The notes beneath the pieces are model-generated. The model had not been told where the DNA came from, did not search any database, and worked only from the letters and a program-made list of their open reading frames with translations. A stretch of DNA of 64,000 bases from Pisaster brevispinus (taxonomy: Eukaryota; Echinodermata; Asteroidea; Forcipulatida; Asteriidae): the NCBI GenBank assembly GCA_023634235.1, contig JAMKCF010000008.1:22066500-22130499 (forward strand). The letters run 5' to 3'. A program made the translations under genes and the position numbers. Below, one piece after another: positions 45,118 through 56,396 of the stretch; position 1 is the first letter of the stretch, and each line of letters begins with the position of its first letter.

Positions 45118-47127
45118 AACTGAGACTACAACTGAGACTACAACTGAGACTACAACTGAGACTACAACTGAGACTACAACTGAGACTACAACTGAGACTA
45201 CAACTGAGACTACAACTGAGACTACAACTGAGACTACAACTGAGACTACAACTGAGACTACAACTGAGACTACAACTGAGACTACAACTGAGACTACAAC
45301 TGAGACTACAACTGAGACTACAACTGAGACTACTACTGAGACTACTACTGAGACTACTACTGAGACTACATCTGAGACTACATCTGAGACTACATCTGAG
45401 ACTACATCTGAGACTACATCTGAGACTACATCTGAGACTACATCTGAGACTACATCTGAGACTACATCTGAGACTACATCTGAGACTACATCTGAGACTA
45501 CATCTGAGACTACATCTGAGACTACAACTGAGACTACAACTGAGACTACAACTGAGACTACAACTGAGACTACAACTGAGACTACAACTGAGACTACAAC
45601 TGAGACTACAACTGAGACTACAACTGAGGCTACAACTGAGGCTACAACTGAGGCTACAACTGAGGCTACAACTGAGGCTACAACTGAGGCTACAACTGAG
45701 GCTACAACTGAGGCTACAACTGGGGCTACAACTGGGGCTACAACTGGGGCTACAACTGGGGCTACAACTGAGGCTACAACTGAGGCTACAACTGAGGCTA
45801 CAACTGAGGCTACATCTGAGGCTACATCTGAGGCTACATCTGAGGCTACAACTGAGGCTACAACTGAGGCTACAACTGAGGCTACAACTGAGGCTACAAC
45901 TGAGGCTACAACTGAGGCTACAACTGAGGCTACAACTGAGGCTACAACTGAGGCTACAACTGAGGCTACAACTGAGGCTACAACTGAGGCTACAACTGAG
46001 GCTACAACTGAGGCTACAACTGAGGCTACAACTGAGGCTACAACTGAGGCTACAACTGGGACTACAACTGGGACTACAACTGGGACTACAACTGGGACTA
46101 CAACTGGGACTACAACTGGGACTACAACTGGGACTACAACTGAGACTACAACTGAGACTACAACTGAGACTACAACTGAGACTACATCTGAGACTACAAC
46201 TGAGACTACAACTGAGACTACAACTGAGACTACAACTGAGACTACAACTGAGACTACAACTGAGACTACAACTGAGACTACAACTGAGACTACAACTGAG
46301 ACTACAACTGAGACTACAACTGAGACTACAACTGAGACTACAACTGAGACTACAACTGAGACTACAACTGAGACTACAACTGAGACTACAACTGAGACTA
46401 CAACTGAGACTACAACTGGGACTACAACTGAGACTACAACTGAGACTACAACTGAGACTACAACTGAGACTACAACTGAGACTACAACTGAGACTACATC
46501 TGAGACTACATCTGAGACTACATCTGAGACTACAACTGAGACTACAACTGAGACTACAACTGAGACTACAACTGAGACTACAACTGAGACTACAACTGAG
46601 ACTACAACTGAGACTACAACTGAGACTACAACTGAGACTACAACTGAGACTACAACTGAGACTACAACTGAGACTACAACTGAGACTACAACTGAGACTA
46701 CAACTGAGACTACAACTGAGACTACAACTGAGACTACAACTGAGACTACAACTGAGACTACAACTGAGACTACATCTGAGACTACATCTGAGACTACATC
46801 TGAGACTACATCTGAGACTACATCTGAGACTACATCTGAGACTACATCTGAGACTACATCTGAGACTACATCTGAGACTACATCTGAGACTACATCTGAG
46901 ACTACATCTGAGACTACAACTGAGACTACAACTGAGACTACAACTGAGACTACAACTGAGACTACAACTGAGACTACAACTGAGACTACAACTGAGACTA
47001 CAACTGAGACTACAACTGAGACTACAACTGAGACTACATCTGAGACTACATCTGAGACTACATCTGAGACTACATCTGAGACTACAACTGAGACTACAAC
47101 TGCGACTACAACTGAGACTACAACTGG
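45118..47127. repeat. 12-bp minisatellite (TGAGACTACAAC), ~167 units in variant blocks
   Basis: Uninterrupted 12-mers without indels. Variants occur in homogeneous runs: TGAGACTACAAC; ACTACTAC (3); ACATC (13); AGGCT (8); GGGGCT (4); AGGCT with a 3-unit ACATC run; GGGACT (7); then AGACT with runs of ACATC of 3, about 12 and 4 units. Because the unit is a multiple of 3 and only two frames contain a stop, four of six frames are open. On the minus strand this gives a 714-codon Ser-Cys-Ser-Leu ORF (47,257-45,113), and on the plus strand an ATG-less Glu-Thr-Thr-Thr frame (45,110-47,239). Neither is evidence of a gene. Confidence 0.97.
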
Positions 47128-47349
47128 AAGCTATCAACCAGATGCCCCAATCTCCAAACACCAACCTCAAATCTCCAATTTCCAAACTCCAAACTGCAAA
47201 CCCCAAACTCCAACCTCCGAACTCCACACTCCAATCTGAAAATGGTTGGTACAACAAAAAAGGACAAGGTATTTACATGCTGAAAATATAATTTAGTTGG
47301 GATGTGTACAATTTTAAGAGAAGATCTTTTACGCGAACAACCACTCTAA

Positions 47350-47560
47350 AAGGTCAAGCTGCCAACATTTTCATCTTGCAGTCAAGGAAATTTTCTACAA
47401 TAATCTGGGCGATATGAAGAACAGGGGGGGAAACCTAAAATAATTGGGGAGATTTTCAAATTTGTTTATCTGAACATGGAAAGATGGATTTATTTTTAGG
47501 GAACTATCCGCAGAAACAGGGAGAGTTGGCTGCTCTAGTGATGGCAAAAAAAACAGTTCT
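47350..47560 (+). repeat. interspersed repeat related to 10,205-10,490
   Basis: Shares AAGCTGCCAACATTTTCATC-like, ACATGGAAAGATGGATTTAT-like and GGGAACTATCCGCAGA-like words with the 10.2-kb copy. The type is unknown. Confidence 0.45.
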
Positions 47561-47734
47561 TTGACAATGTGTACGAGCTGAATTGCGAGGCAAATTCACC
47601 TCCAACAAACAGCTAGACATAGATGAAAGTGTCTATTTGGAAATTAAATTCAGCTCTCACACACTATATTCTGACAAGTGGCAAGCAACATCAGAACCCT
47701 GCAGGAGCAAAGGCCATCATTTCGAGTTGAAACG

Positions 47735-48142
47735 CAGACTCGAGGCTAGTAATTTTAGAGTCTGGCCAGTTAACTAATGACCAGACCAGTCCAAAGGTCT
47801 TATAAAATTTGTACCTTTTCATAAGCCGTGGGATGAAGAGGCGACACAGACAGCACAAACTCATGAAGAAATAGCTGTGCCTACTGGACAAAGACAATTC
47901 AAAAGAACACATATAAAAAGTTTGAAATAATTAAGTTCTGGGAAGAAACTGCAGACAAATGAAATCACTCTTGTGTCAGTGCTTGTTCAGATAAAACAAG
48001 TTTACATGTTAAACTGAGTAGATAATGGATTTCTCTCTTTATTTCTGGTCTTGTAACAGAAATTCTTGTCCAGTGCATATTTTAAGCAACATGCAAGCCC
48101 TGCATTCTTGTGGATTTCCCCAATAAATTCAAGCCCTGGAAC
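47735..48142 (+). repeat. GGGCTCGAA-family MITE carrying a captured 148-bp segment
   Basis: The left half (CGCAGACTCGAGGCTAG, GGCCAGTTAACTAATGACC) and right half (GGTCTTGTAACAGAAATTC, AATTCAAGCCCTGG) are from the MITE family. Between them, 47,810-47,957 duplicates 48,300-48,449, which is not part of the other copies. Confidence 0.6.
47815..47880 (-). CDS. candidate 66-bp exon, copy 1 (inside a MITE)
   Basis: Bounded by an acceptor (TTTGTCCAGTAG) and a donor (AAAAG/GTAC). One frame reads AQLFLHEFVLSVSPLHPTAY then EK; another reads HSYFFMSLCCLCRLFIPRLM then K. The second is the frame reached from the signal-peptide exon at 48,907-49,013. I cannot decide which, or whether it is used at all. Confidence 0.25.
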
Positions 48143-48304
48143 AAGGGGCGAATTCCATAGGGCTTTTCAAGCTGACTACCGTCAGAAAAAAATATGGGGA
48201 AGAAGAAACCTCCTGAAAACTGAACTGTTGATTTAGGTCAGAAACTCTCTCTTCTACCAGATCTACCAATCCTGTATTATACCTTTAATAATACTCAATC
48301 GTAC

Positions 48305-48370
48305 CTTTTCATGAGCCGTGGGATGAAGAGCCGACACAGACAGCACAAACCCATGAAGAAATAGCTGTGC
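48305..48370 (-). CDS. candidate 66-bp exon, copy 2
   Basis: Paralogue of 47,815-47,880 with four base differences and the same splice-like borders. It reads AQLFLHGFVLSVSALHPTAH then EK in one frame. It sits between the signal-peptide exon and the CUB exons, so it could be part of that gene. Confidence 0.3.
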
Positions 48371-48906
48371 CTACTGGACAAAGACAATTCAAAAGAACAC
48401 ATATGAAAAGTTTGGAAATAATTAAGTTCTGGGAAGAAACTGCAGACACAGATTTTGTAAGTATAACTTTTCTTTAGGACTGTGGCAAGTCAATGTAGAA
48501 TGGTAAATGCACACAAGCGGCAAGTGGACAATTGGTAGCAGGAGGGACTGACCAGAGCAGAGTCAGAGATCAGAAGAAACCTACCGAAAACTGAACTGTT
48601 GGGAGTGTTGATTTAGTTCACAAAATGTCTCTGAGAACTGGAATTCATAGATGATGATAGAGATGAATAAAGTTATATTTTTCTGTGCTGCAGACATAAT
48701 TTCCAAACCAGACTAAACCAGAATGAGTGCTCCCGACTTGACTAATATTAGCATTCTCGCCACTGTCTTCACTGACAAACGTTTGCTGCCGTCATTGTTT
48801 AGTCTTTGTTTTCTCCCAAAAGTTGTAATGATCGTAGAGAAACAAACCTAACTGCACAAACGAACATGATAAACCGTAGAATAAGAGTAGAGAAAGTGAT
48901 ATTTAC

Positions 48907-49013
48907 CTGAACATTCGCACACATGCAGTGCCTACATCTTCAATCATTCGAAGGCTGCATTCAAAATGAAAAAGAACAACAGCAAAAACGTAGCCAGAAA
49001 CCCGAGGTGTCAT
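48907..49013 (-). CDS. candidate first exon with signal peptide
   Basis: The ATG at 49,013 opens MTPRVSGYVFAVVLFHFECS followed by LRMIEDVGTACVRMF and a donor (AG/GTAAAT). The hydrophobic stretch YVFAVVLFHF after a basic residue fits a secretion signal. CUB exons lie downstream on the same strand (45.1-43.9 kb), and CUB proteins are usually secreted, so it may start that gene. The frame is also open upstream of this ATG. Confidence 0.4.
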
Positions 49014-49099
49014 CTTGTCTTCGTAAAGCAAAATAATGCTGGAGAAACCCCGCGAAAATTCCAAACGCTGTGAGGGCGCTGTACAATAAAATAAGCTAC

Positions 49100-51650
49100 A
49101 TGACAAGTAAACATTACGTCACTTGAATGCGACGTCAGCAACGTCATCAAAGTAAGTGCAAATGAAGGGGGGGGGGGGGTACTTCAAACATTTGAGAAAC
49201 TAGTCATCCTTGATCTTTCAACTTTTCTGAGTTCAGTAATTAAGATTAAATAAGTAAAAGTAAAATAATTTGCATGTTGTCGTAATCTGAAAACTGCATA
49301 TCGTTTACACAAAGGTAAATTTAACCACTTTCGTCATTCAAGAACTAATAATAGTTTTTTTGCAGATGAAAATATGTTGTCAATCTTAAATTTGTAATCG
49401 GCAACCTTTACGTTAATTAAATTAACAAATTAAATTGGAAGTGTTGAAATTGAACTACTCTTGCATTGATAGTCACAGAGCGGGTTTCTTTCTCACTATT
49501 GCCATGGTGGGGACTTCTGAACTTATCAAAAAGTTGTTTTCCTTTTTGTAGTTTTTCGTTGAAATAATAATAATAAATTTTATACTAACATCAATATTTT
49601 TTCCCAACAATTAATATTTTTCTTAACCACTTGTCGTACCTTTTAAACATGTTTGTATGAACGCATCCATCTGTGTTTGTTTTCAATAAAGTATAAAATA
49701 TCGAAAAGTAGTTTACTCAACCGCGTTATGTAATTGTGCGTGTTATGGATGGAAAATGGCGTATGTAACTGTGATACTAACCACTAATCAATGGACCAAA
49801 TTTGCCAGCTCAAAAATTTGGTATGTTCAGTTTGACAGTTTTCAAGATTCTGGGATTAAACTTACACTTTTACTAATAACGAAGAGTACATTCTTGGAGG
49901 TAGTTATTACTCAACCGCATAAGGCAAATGTACGTGAGACGCAAATGACATCTGCGTAGATGTGGTTAATTAACTCCAAAATGTGGTGCCCAGTGTAACA
50001 CTCGTTTAATGAGATTGAACTGGCTGCTTCAGAACACCCACTTGTCTTAGTACAGAATTCATGTCAGAGCATTTTGAGCAGTTTGAATATTGTTAGTCTC
50101 CGATCGAACTCAGATTGAACCAGCAGTTCAAAGAGGCAGTTGACTAATTAAAGTGCATGGGCCATTTTGCGTGTTATAGATGGAGAATGGCGTCTGTATA
50201 ACTGTACTTAATTAACCACTAATTACTGGACCAATTAAGCTACTTCAAAAAAGTGGTGTGTCCAGGTTATAACAGTCTTCAAGATCCTGGGCTATTTTTT
50301 TTTTACTGATAATGAAGGATACAATTTTTTTTTAAAGGTAGTTTTACTCAACCGCATGTGCATTGTACCTGCTATAGATGGAAAATAGCTTCTGTAAAAC
50401 TGTATTTAACCACTAATTAGTGAACCAAATAAGGCAGCTCAAAAATAGAAACAACTATAATATACAGACACCATTTCCATTAATAATGCCTGTGCTTTCG
50501 AGTCAACTACCTTTCTGAAAAGAATTTGTACCCTTCATTATGAATAGAAGCTGGCTAATTTGGCTCACTAATTAGTGGTTAATTAACCACAGTTTTTCAG
50601 ATGCCATTTTTACTCTTTGCCTATTTATGCAGGGACTATACTTTTTTGCAAAAGAATCTTTAAAAGGATGTAAGAGCTATAAAAAGTGGCTCAACGTATT
50701 GTATGAGCTCATCCCTATCTGCCAGAAGGGGAGCGGACTACCCGCTAAACTCAGAAACAAACAAATTACTCCAAAATGGAAACAGAAATGCAGGTACTCG
50801 CTCATCTTGTAATTCTCCCCCAAAGGGAACATAACAAAATACAATATTATAAATATAAAGTCAATTAATAAAGCAAAACAAAGCAATTGGCAGAGATGAA
50901 GGAATTTATGAGGACCCTCCTCACTTAATTAACAGTTAATGTAGAGACAAGGGAAGGAGGCCGGCCTTCTATTTAAAAATTATTTCTGGAATAAAATTAT
51001 GTTTTGATACAGATACTCACAAATAGCTCTATGACCCTATCCCTCCCTACTGAAATGCATTTGGAGCATGGCCAGAGTCATGCTTCGTACAAAATAAAGA
51101 AAAATAACGTGAGAAAATAAATGTGCTCTTGATCTCTCTTGCTTAAAGCTAAAACGAAAAAGAGAATGAGCCTAAAGGTCGAGACTTCAAACTTAACTTT
51201 TCACTATAAATATTCTAACAACCAAGTTGGAGGAGACAATTGAACATTGAGGACGCACAATTGGGTTCCCTACTTTACGACCATGCGACCCGAGTGGTCC
51301 ATAAAAACAAACGAGTGTGACCTAGAAAGGATTTATGAAAATGACATTTATATATGATTAAGATTTTAAAATTTATTAAACTTGACAAACTTCGTGACTT
51401 TAAGGTCAAATTACAGAGTCATTACAATAGTAAAAAATCGATAAGACATACTTTTTTTTTAAGGACACCTAAATAGAAAAAAATAGATAAGAAAAACAGA
51501 TTGCACACTCGCCTTTAAAACAAAAACAGAACCACATAAACAAAAGAAACACCTCACTGTAGTTTAAAAGGGAAATGGAATAATTAACAGGGACATAAAT
51601 GTTTCAATAAAACATAAAATTAAATAAGAACCTCACTCAGACCACCACAC
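49100..51650. other. repeat-like intergenic sequence, no gene
   Basis: A diverged unit (GGAAAATGGC..CTGT, AACCACTAATCA..GACCAAAT, CAGCTCAAAAAT, TTTTCAAGATTCTGGG) occurs at 49.75, 50.17 and 50.37 kb. It is met by an inverted piece (CTCACTAATTAGTGGTTAA) at 50.56 kb, and a relative lies at 38.78 kb. The remainder to 51.65 kb is AT-rich with nothing recognised. Confidence 0.5.
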
Positions 51651-51670
51651 ACAATAAAATGGAGAAATAA

Positions 51671-52063
51671 TTAAGAATTAATTAAACCTATGAAATAAGG
51701 AACAGGGCTATTTTTAAAACGACTGGATCTGGTGGGGATGGTTGAAACATGATGCCTATTTCGGAGATTTCGACCATGACTCTCATGCCTGGTAGGGGGA
51801 AGGAGGTCTTTAGTGTGAGGGTTATTAGCAAGTTCATTAGCAAAACGCCTGCAGTGTGCCTCTCTCCTACCAGCCAAAGAGTCAAGGCTAAGCGATGAAA
51901 GAGCAGAGTCATACCAATAATAACTATTACCCAACATAATTTGACGGTCAAAAACATTTATGTGAGGTGTAAGCCAAGGCTTGTCATTAACACGGCTCTT
52001 GTAGCTTTTCAAGGGAAAATAAGAAACCATGGCTGAATCAAGCAAATTGTCAAAAAATATCAA
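51671..52063 (-). pseudogene. LINE-derived ORF lacking the reverse transcriptase
   Basis: A 130-codon open frame. The start (DSAMVSYFPLKSYKSRVNDK then PWLTPHIN) resembles the linker after the endonuclease of CR1/L2/Jockey-type LINEs. The end (AHCRRFANELANNPHTKDLL then SHGRNLRNRHHVSTIPTRSS and RFKNSPVPYFI) resembles their C-terminal tail with a LRN...P..R..RFKNS.IPY pattern. The reverse transcriptase between them is missing, yet the frame is continuous. Assignment is by remembered family pattern. Confidence 0.55.
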
Positions 52064-52299
52064 CCATGATTTTCATTGATTTACACCTTTAAACTATATA
52101 TGCACCTCAAACTCACAATTTGACTTACTTGTGAGATTCATACACAAGAAAATTGTACATAAACAGTCCCTCACACTTAAGAAAAATATACTGTATATAA
52201 TTATATGCACTGAAAGTAACAATATGACCAGACATTAAATCAGTTGTTCTAAATACAAATGAGCATGAATAAAAAATTCTCAGCAAAAAACTTATTACA

Positions 52300-53330
52300 A
52301 ATTGGCTCTAAAAATCATGGAAAAACTACTACACACACAAAAATAGATAGTGGCCTGACGTTTCGACCCTAGCAGAGTCTTTCTTGAAGGCAAAATGACA
52401 AGACTACAAACATAAAAAGTGGAGTGGAGATAGACGTTAGAGATGAAAGCACACAGAGAAAGCAGGAGGATGAACAAAAAGGAGGGTAACAAAAGGGGGT
52501 GGGGTGGGGGAGGGGCTGGTTTGACCACAAGAGGAACGAATACAAAAGACAAAATAAATGATGTTTATTCGGTTTGCAGTAATCACCATGTGTATATCTA
52601 CTAGCTATGTAGATTTGTTCTTAAAGAACTAGGTCTTGCTTTTTATTTTATTTTTATTCTACTGCCGCAGAGTAGATTTGGAAATCGGGAGACTACTTTG
52701 GGAGACTACTTAGTTCTGAAAAGAACTGTCCAGCTTATTAGCTACTACCTGGGCGGAGGGTAGGAAATCGGCCGGGACTACTACTTTGGCTTCATAGTGG
52801 ATAGGATCGAGGGGACTTCTCGTTATTAACTTCACTGCCACGGAGTGAGTTCTTAATTGGTCTCAACGTTTCGACTAGCTTGCTCTAGTCATCGTCTCAT
52901 CGTTAGGAGACGATGACTGGAGCAAGCTAGTCGAAACCGACTAGCTTGCTCTAGTCATTGTCCGGAGACGATGACTAGAGGAAGCTAGTCTAAATGTTGA
53001 GACCAATTAAGAACTCACTCCGCGGCAATGAAGTTAATACTGAGAAGTTCCCTCGATCGAATTCACTATGAAGCCAAAGTAGTAGTCCCGGCCAATTTCC
53101 TACCCACCGCCCAGGTAGTAGCTAATAAGCTGGACAGTTCTTTTCAGAACTAAGTAGTCTCCCGAAGTAGTCTTCCGATTTCCAAATCTACTCTGCGGCA
53201 GTAGAATAAAAAATGTTAAAAAAGCAAGACCTAGTTCATTAGAACAAATCTACATAGCTAGTAGATATACATACGGTGTTAATGCAAACTGAATATACAT
53301 TGATACCTCATCATGCAAAGCCTCAAAAAG
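52300..53330. mobile_element. Penelope-like terminal repeats, upper copy
   Basis: GCCTGACGTTTCGACCC then TAGCAGAGTCTTTCTTG is followed by a forward ~280-bp terminal unit (52,590-52,890). A short centre of GATGACTGGAGCAAGCTAGT words and a reversed unit (52,990-53,280) come next. It has the same architecture as 40.6-41.95 kb but one hairpin instead of two. Confidence 0.75.
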
Positions 53331-53438
53331 TAAAAAATAAATGATGGGAAGAGGGAGACAAAAGTAATTGATTAGTGAATGAGGCAGACTGGAGAGGAGA
53401 ATCTGTGGTAAAAAGGAGAAGGCAAAGACAAAAGGTTA

Positions 53439-53747
53439 TTAGACATTTCCTTCTTGGATGTTTAGACCATGGGGTTGAATGGTCTGAAGACGTCTTATCC
53501 ATAGCTTCTCCCTACTCATACGAACAATCTTGTGGTTTCCTAGTGCCTCAAAGCCCTGTAAAATCATGAGAGAAATGGAGTGATTAGAAAGATTAAAATG
53601 ACGCCCTACACAGCTATATCCAGCTTTTGGATGTTGACTGTGGATCTGGCTGGGATTTCTTCTCTCTGTAAACACCTGTACAAACTGTTGAGAGTTGTGC
53701 AGGCGGTCAATAAAACACATACATGTACATTTAATTATCTTATACAA
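53439..53747 (-). pseudogene. Penelope-like GIY-YIG C-terminal fragment, copy 2 (open)
   Basis: The 102-codon open frame reads QVFTERRNPSQIHSQHPKAG then YSCVGRHFNLSNHSISLMIL, and ends REKLWIRRLQTIQPHGLNIQ and EGNV. The VGRHFN...HS and REK.WI..LQTIQP.GLN motifs are those of Penelope-like C-terminal endonuclease regions. No reverse transcriptase lies within reach. It is the better preserved of the two copies. Confidence 0.7.
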
Positions 53748-53749
53748 TG

Positions 53750-55100
53750 CAAGTATGTCGATAAAATGTCAATAAAAATGAAGGCAACTCCTAGATATTC
53801 AGTCTCTACCAAATAATTATTATCTCGAAGAAAGCAAATGCATGAGTGCGTGATTGGAGAACATAGAATATATAGCATGACACTGGATGGGCAAGAAGGC
53901 ATAAGTTACCTAACACACAGGGCCCACTAATCATCATCATTCACACAACAAACTCACAAACCTATGCCTCCAAGTTGAATCCCACCAGCCAAACCGCAGA
54001 CAACACCCCCATGCATTCCATTTAAAATAATACACATAATTATTAATATTATTATTAATATTACAATATGAACCTGGTCGGTCGACAAGCAGATAATAAA
54101 CTATACAAAAAATAAAGACCAGTAGGCTGACCACTACCTGTACTGATAGCCATAATTCAGTTCATACATGGAAAAAGCTGCCGTCCAACCACTCTGATGT
54201 CCAACACTTTACAGGAAAATGTCTCTTTCTCTCGAGCTCTCTGCAACTTTGGAAGCACTACTCGTCGTCTGTTTGGAATTTTGCGATGACTTCACTTCCC
54301 TCGGTGATCCAAGTGAAAGTATTTGCATCCCTACAGAAGACAGACGCTTCTTGGGTATCACGTCCTGAATCTGAACACACACAAAAAAAGAAAAGATTTC
54401 ACTATGTCAGTGGAGCCAGGTTGCAATTGAAATTGTTGTTGGTAGTGCAATAAGTGTAGGCAAAAAACAATTAAAAGAGATACGACCTTATCGCGTGGAG
54501 CAAAATGTGTGCTTGCTATAGCGTGTTAGATATGACCTTTCAACCTGTCAAGTTATGACCTTGTGTTTTTTTTATAACTTTAAAGCACGTTTGCCCAAAA
54601 CAAGGCTTAAAGCCACTGTTGGTTTTGGGGGTTACGTACAAGACAAAAAACATTCAATATGAGAATAACTCAGGGAGCTAAAGGTAGATTTGCGTCTGAA
54701 ATCTGTTTAGATTGTAGGATGGAGAGAAATGTTGATTTAACAGGTAAGGAGTTCCAAAGAGATGTACATGGAATAAAGCTGTTGGATTGCTTTTTGTTCT
54801 ACATCTCAGCCAAGCAAGATTAACAAGCAGAAAGCCTGGTTTAACACTCAAACATCCTGATAGGAGGAACCAGGTCGGACACACAGGTAGCACGTTTACC
54901 TTGCAAACATCCGTGTAAAAGACAGAGGCTGGCTACAGACCTTCTGTGGGAAAGCAGTTGTAGTTTTGATCCCATGCCTTAACCAACAAGATTAACAAAT
55001 ACAGTGTGCTTCTGATTCTATCTTATAATTGAAATCCAAAGACATTTTTTCCAGCAGTCAAATCAGTTGGAGACAAATTAACAGTAAAACCCTGTTCTTA
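53750..55100. repeat. flanking/intronic part of the upper CUB block
   Basis: Paralogous in order to 42.4-43.5 kb (see that entry), with small indels such as an extra CTTGGGTATCACGTCCTGAA at about 54,350. No exon is recognised within it. Confidence 0.7.
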
Positions 55101-55101
55101 C

Positions 55102-55274
55102 CTCAATGAAGTCCTTCGTGCATTGCAGATCGGATTCAAGTTTGAGTTGACTAAAGGAAAGCATCACGTACTGCCATGGGACGTCAGTTTGACAACAATT
55201 GCTGAAAGCACACAAGGGAGCAGTTATATAACGGGTGCTGGAAGCGTTGTTCGGAGATTGAATGATTCCAGGCT
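55102..55274 (-). CDS. CUB domain, first-half exon
   Basis: The frame reads PGIIQSPNNASSTRYITAPL then CAFSNCCQTDVPWQYVMLSF and SQLKLESDLQCTKDFIE, ending at donor GAG/GTAAGA; the likely acceptor is GACATCAG. The GIIQSPN start, WQYVMLSF.QL.LE strand pattern and C-x2-DFIE end are classical for the first half of a CUB domain. It should splice to a second-half exon starting near RTGQN-LCSQLGP; the nearest downstream on this strand is 44.1 kb. Confidence 0.7.
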
Positions 55275-55319
55275 CTGATGTCAGCATTATATTACAACCT
55301 CGATGATTGACGGAAAAAA

Positions 55320-56200
55320 GAAGAAGAGAATATCACAGTGATGAAAAGTACAATATTAGTTAGGTACGCCAGTCATTATGCATTTTGGCTGATCATAACC
55401 TATTTCTACTCAGCATTTTTATACTGCGCATAGCATTTTTTGTGTGCTAACAGGCTTCATGAAATTAGGCTAAATGTTCAATCTCTTATACAGATGCTTA
55501 CCTTAAAACTACGCGTAACTTTAAAAACTACACTTTATAACTACACGCTGCGTTATTTTAAACAATATGACAACATTACCCTGAGCAAATGAAAGGCTCA
55601 TTTTACAGGATAAATATAATTTCTCACAGTAACGATTGTAGCACAAGGTGGCTAAATCGTCAGTCTTTAAAAAGTAGAAAAACAAGAGAAGATTCTCGGA
55701 AAAACACCACAATAAAAGCATACTTTTAAAACAAGTTTTGCTGATCAAGAGTCAACTTATTATTGTGGTTGTTTCCAAATATACCTTGCACAAGAAAACT
55801 GACCTTCAGAACTTCCAAATTCGATTTGCAAAATTTTCATAAAAAGGAAAGATTTGCAGACATTACCTTGTTATTTGCACTTTTCTTGAGAATGTTTGTT
55901 GACGTTTTGTCGATGTCACATCCATCAAGTGGGAATGAAGGTAATCTGCCAAACACCAATAGAATTATAAAGGGAAGGTTTATCTCTAGTTTCCATCACT
56001 GGAACTCTAGGTGGCAGCAAACACACTGGGTTATTTTCCATTGTTGACATAGTAGTGAGCATGCACACATCTCCGAAGACAATGGATGTACCTGGTAAGT
56101 CTACTGCCTGCTATTATTCCCAGAAGCCTCCACTCTGTGCGTAACATTGCTAGTCTGTACACTCCAGTATAAAAAAAATTGCTTTGCAACATTAACTTGA
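55320..56200. repeat. intron with paralogous motif GACAACATTACC..GCAAATGAAAGGC
   Basis: The ~90-bp motif (TGACAACATTACCCTGAGCA, AATGAAAGGCT, TTACAGGATAAAT) at 55,567 recurs at 56,682, 57,047 and 43,749. So introns around the CUB exons are themselves copies of one another. Confidence 0.7.
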
Positions 56201-56210
56201 TGAAAAGTAC

Positions 56211-56396
56211 CTCAAAATAATGTTTCTCGCAGTCAGCATCGGGTATCACAAGCTCATGAATGACGAGAAGTGCAGTCTCTTCAGGAGGGAGAGTAAAGAG
56301 GATCTGACAGCCGCAGTCTGCTGGGAGGAGGTGTAGTGTAGGCAGGTCTTCGGTCAGAGATATGGCAAGGGCTGGCACATGGAAGACGTTTACACA
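56211..56396 (-). CDS. CUB-like first-half exon
   Basis: From the acceptor TTTCAGCGTAG the 62 codons read CVNVFHVPALAISLTEDLPT, then LHLLPADCGCQILFTLPPEE and TALLVIHELVIPDADCEKHY FE, ending at donor GAG/GTACTT. The C-x-C..L.I.EL....DC...Y pattern fits a CUB first half, although the first part is unusual. It is open here, while its lower paralogue (44,959-45,093) carries a stop. Confidence 0.6.

Noticed and set aside
45113..47257. 714-codon minus ORF of Ser-Cys-Ser-Leu repeats as a structural protein gene
   Set aside because: A 12-bp unit without stops in four frames gives long ORFs automatically. There are no splice or promoter signals, and no pattern of synonymous variation.
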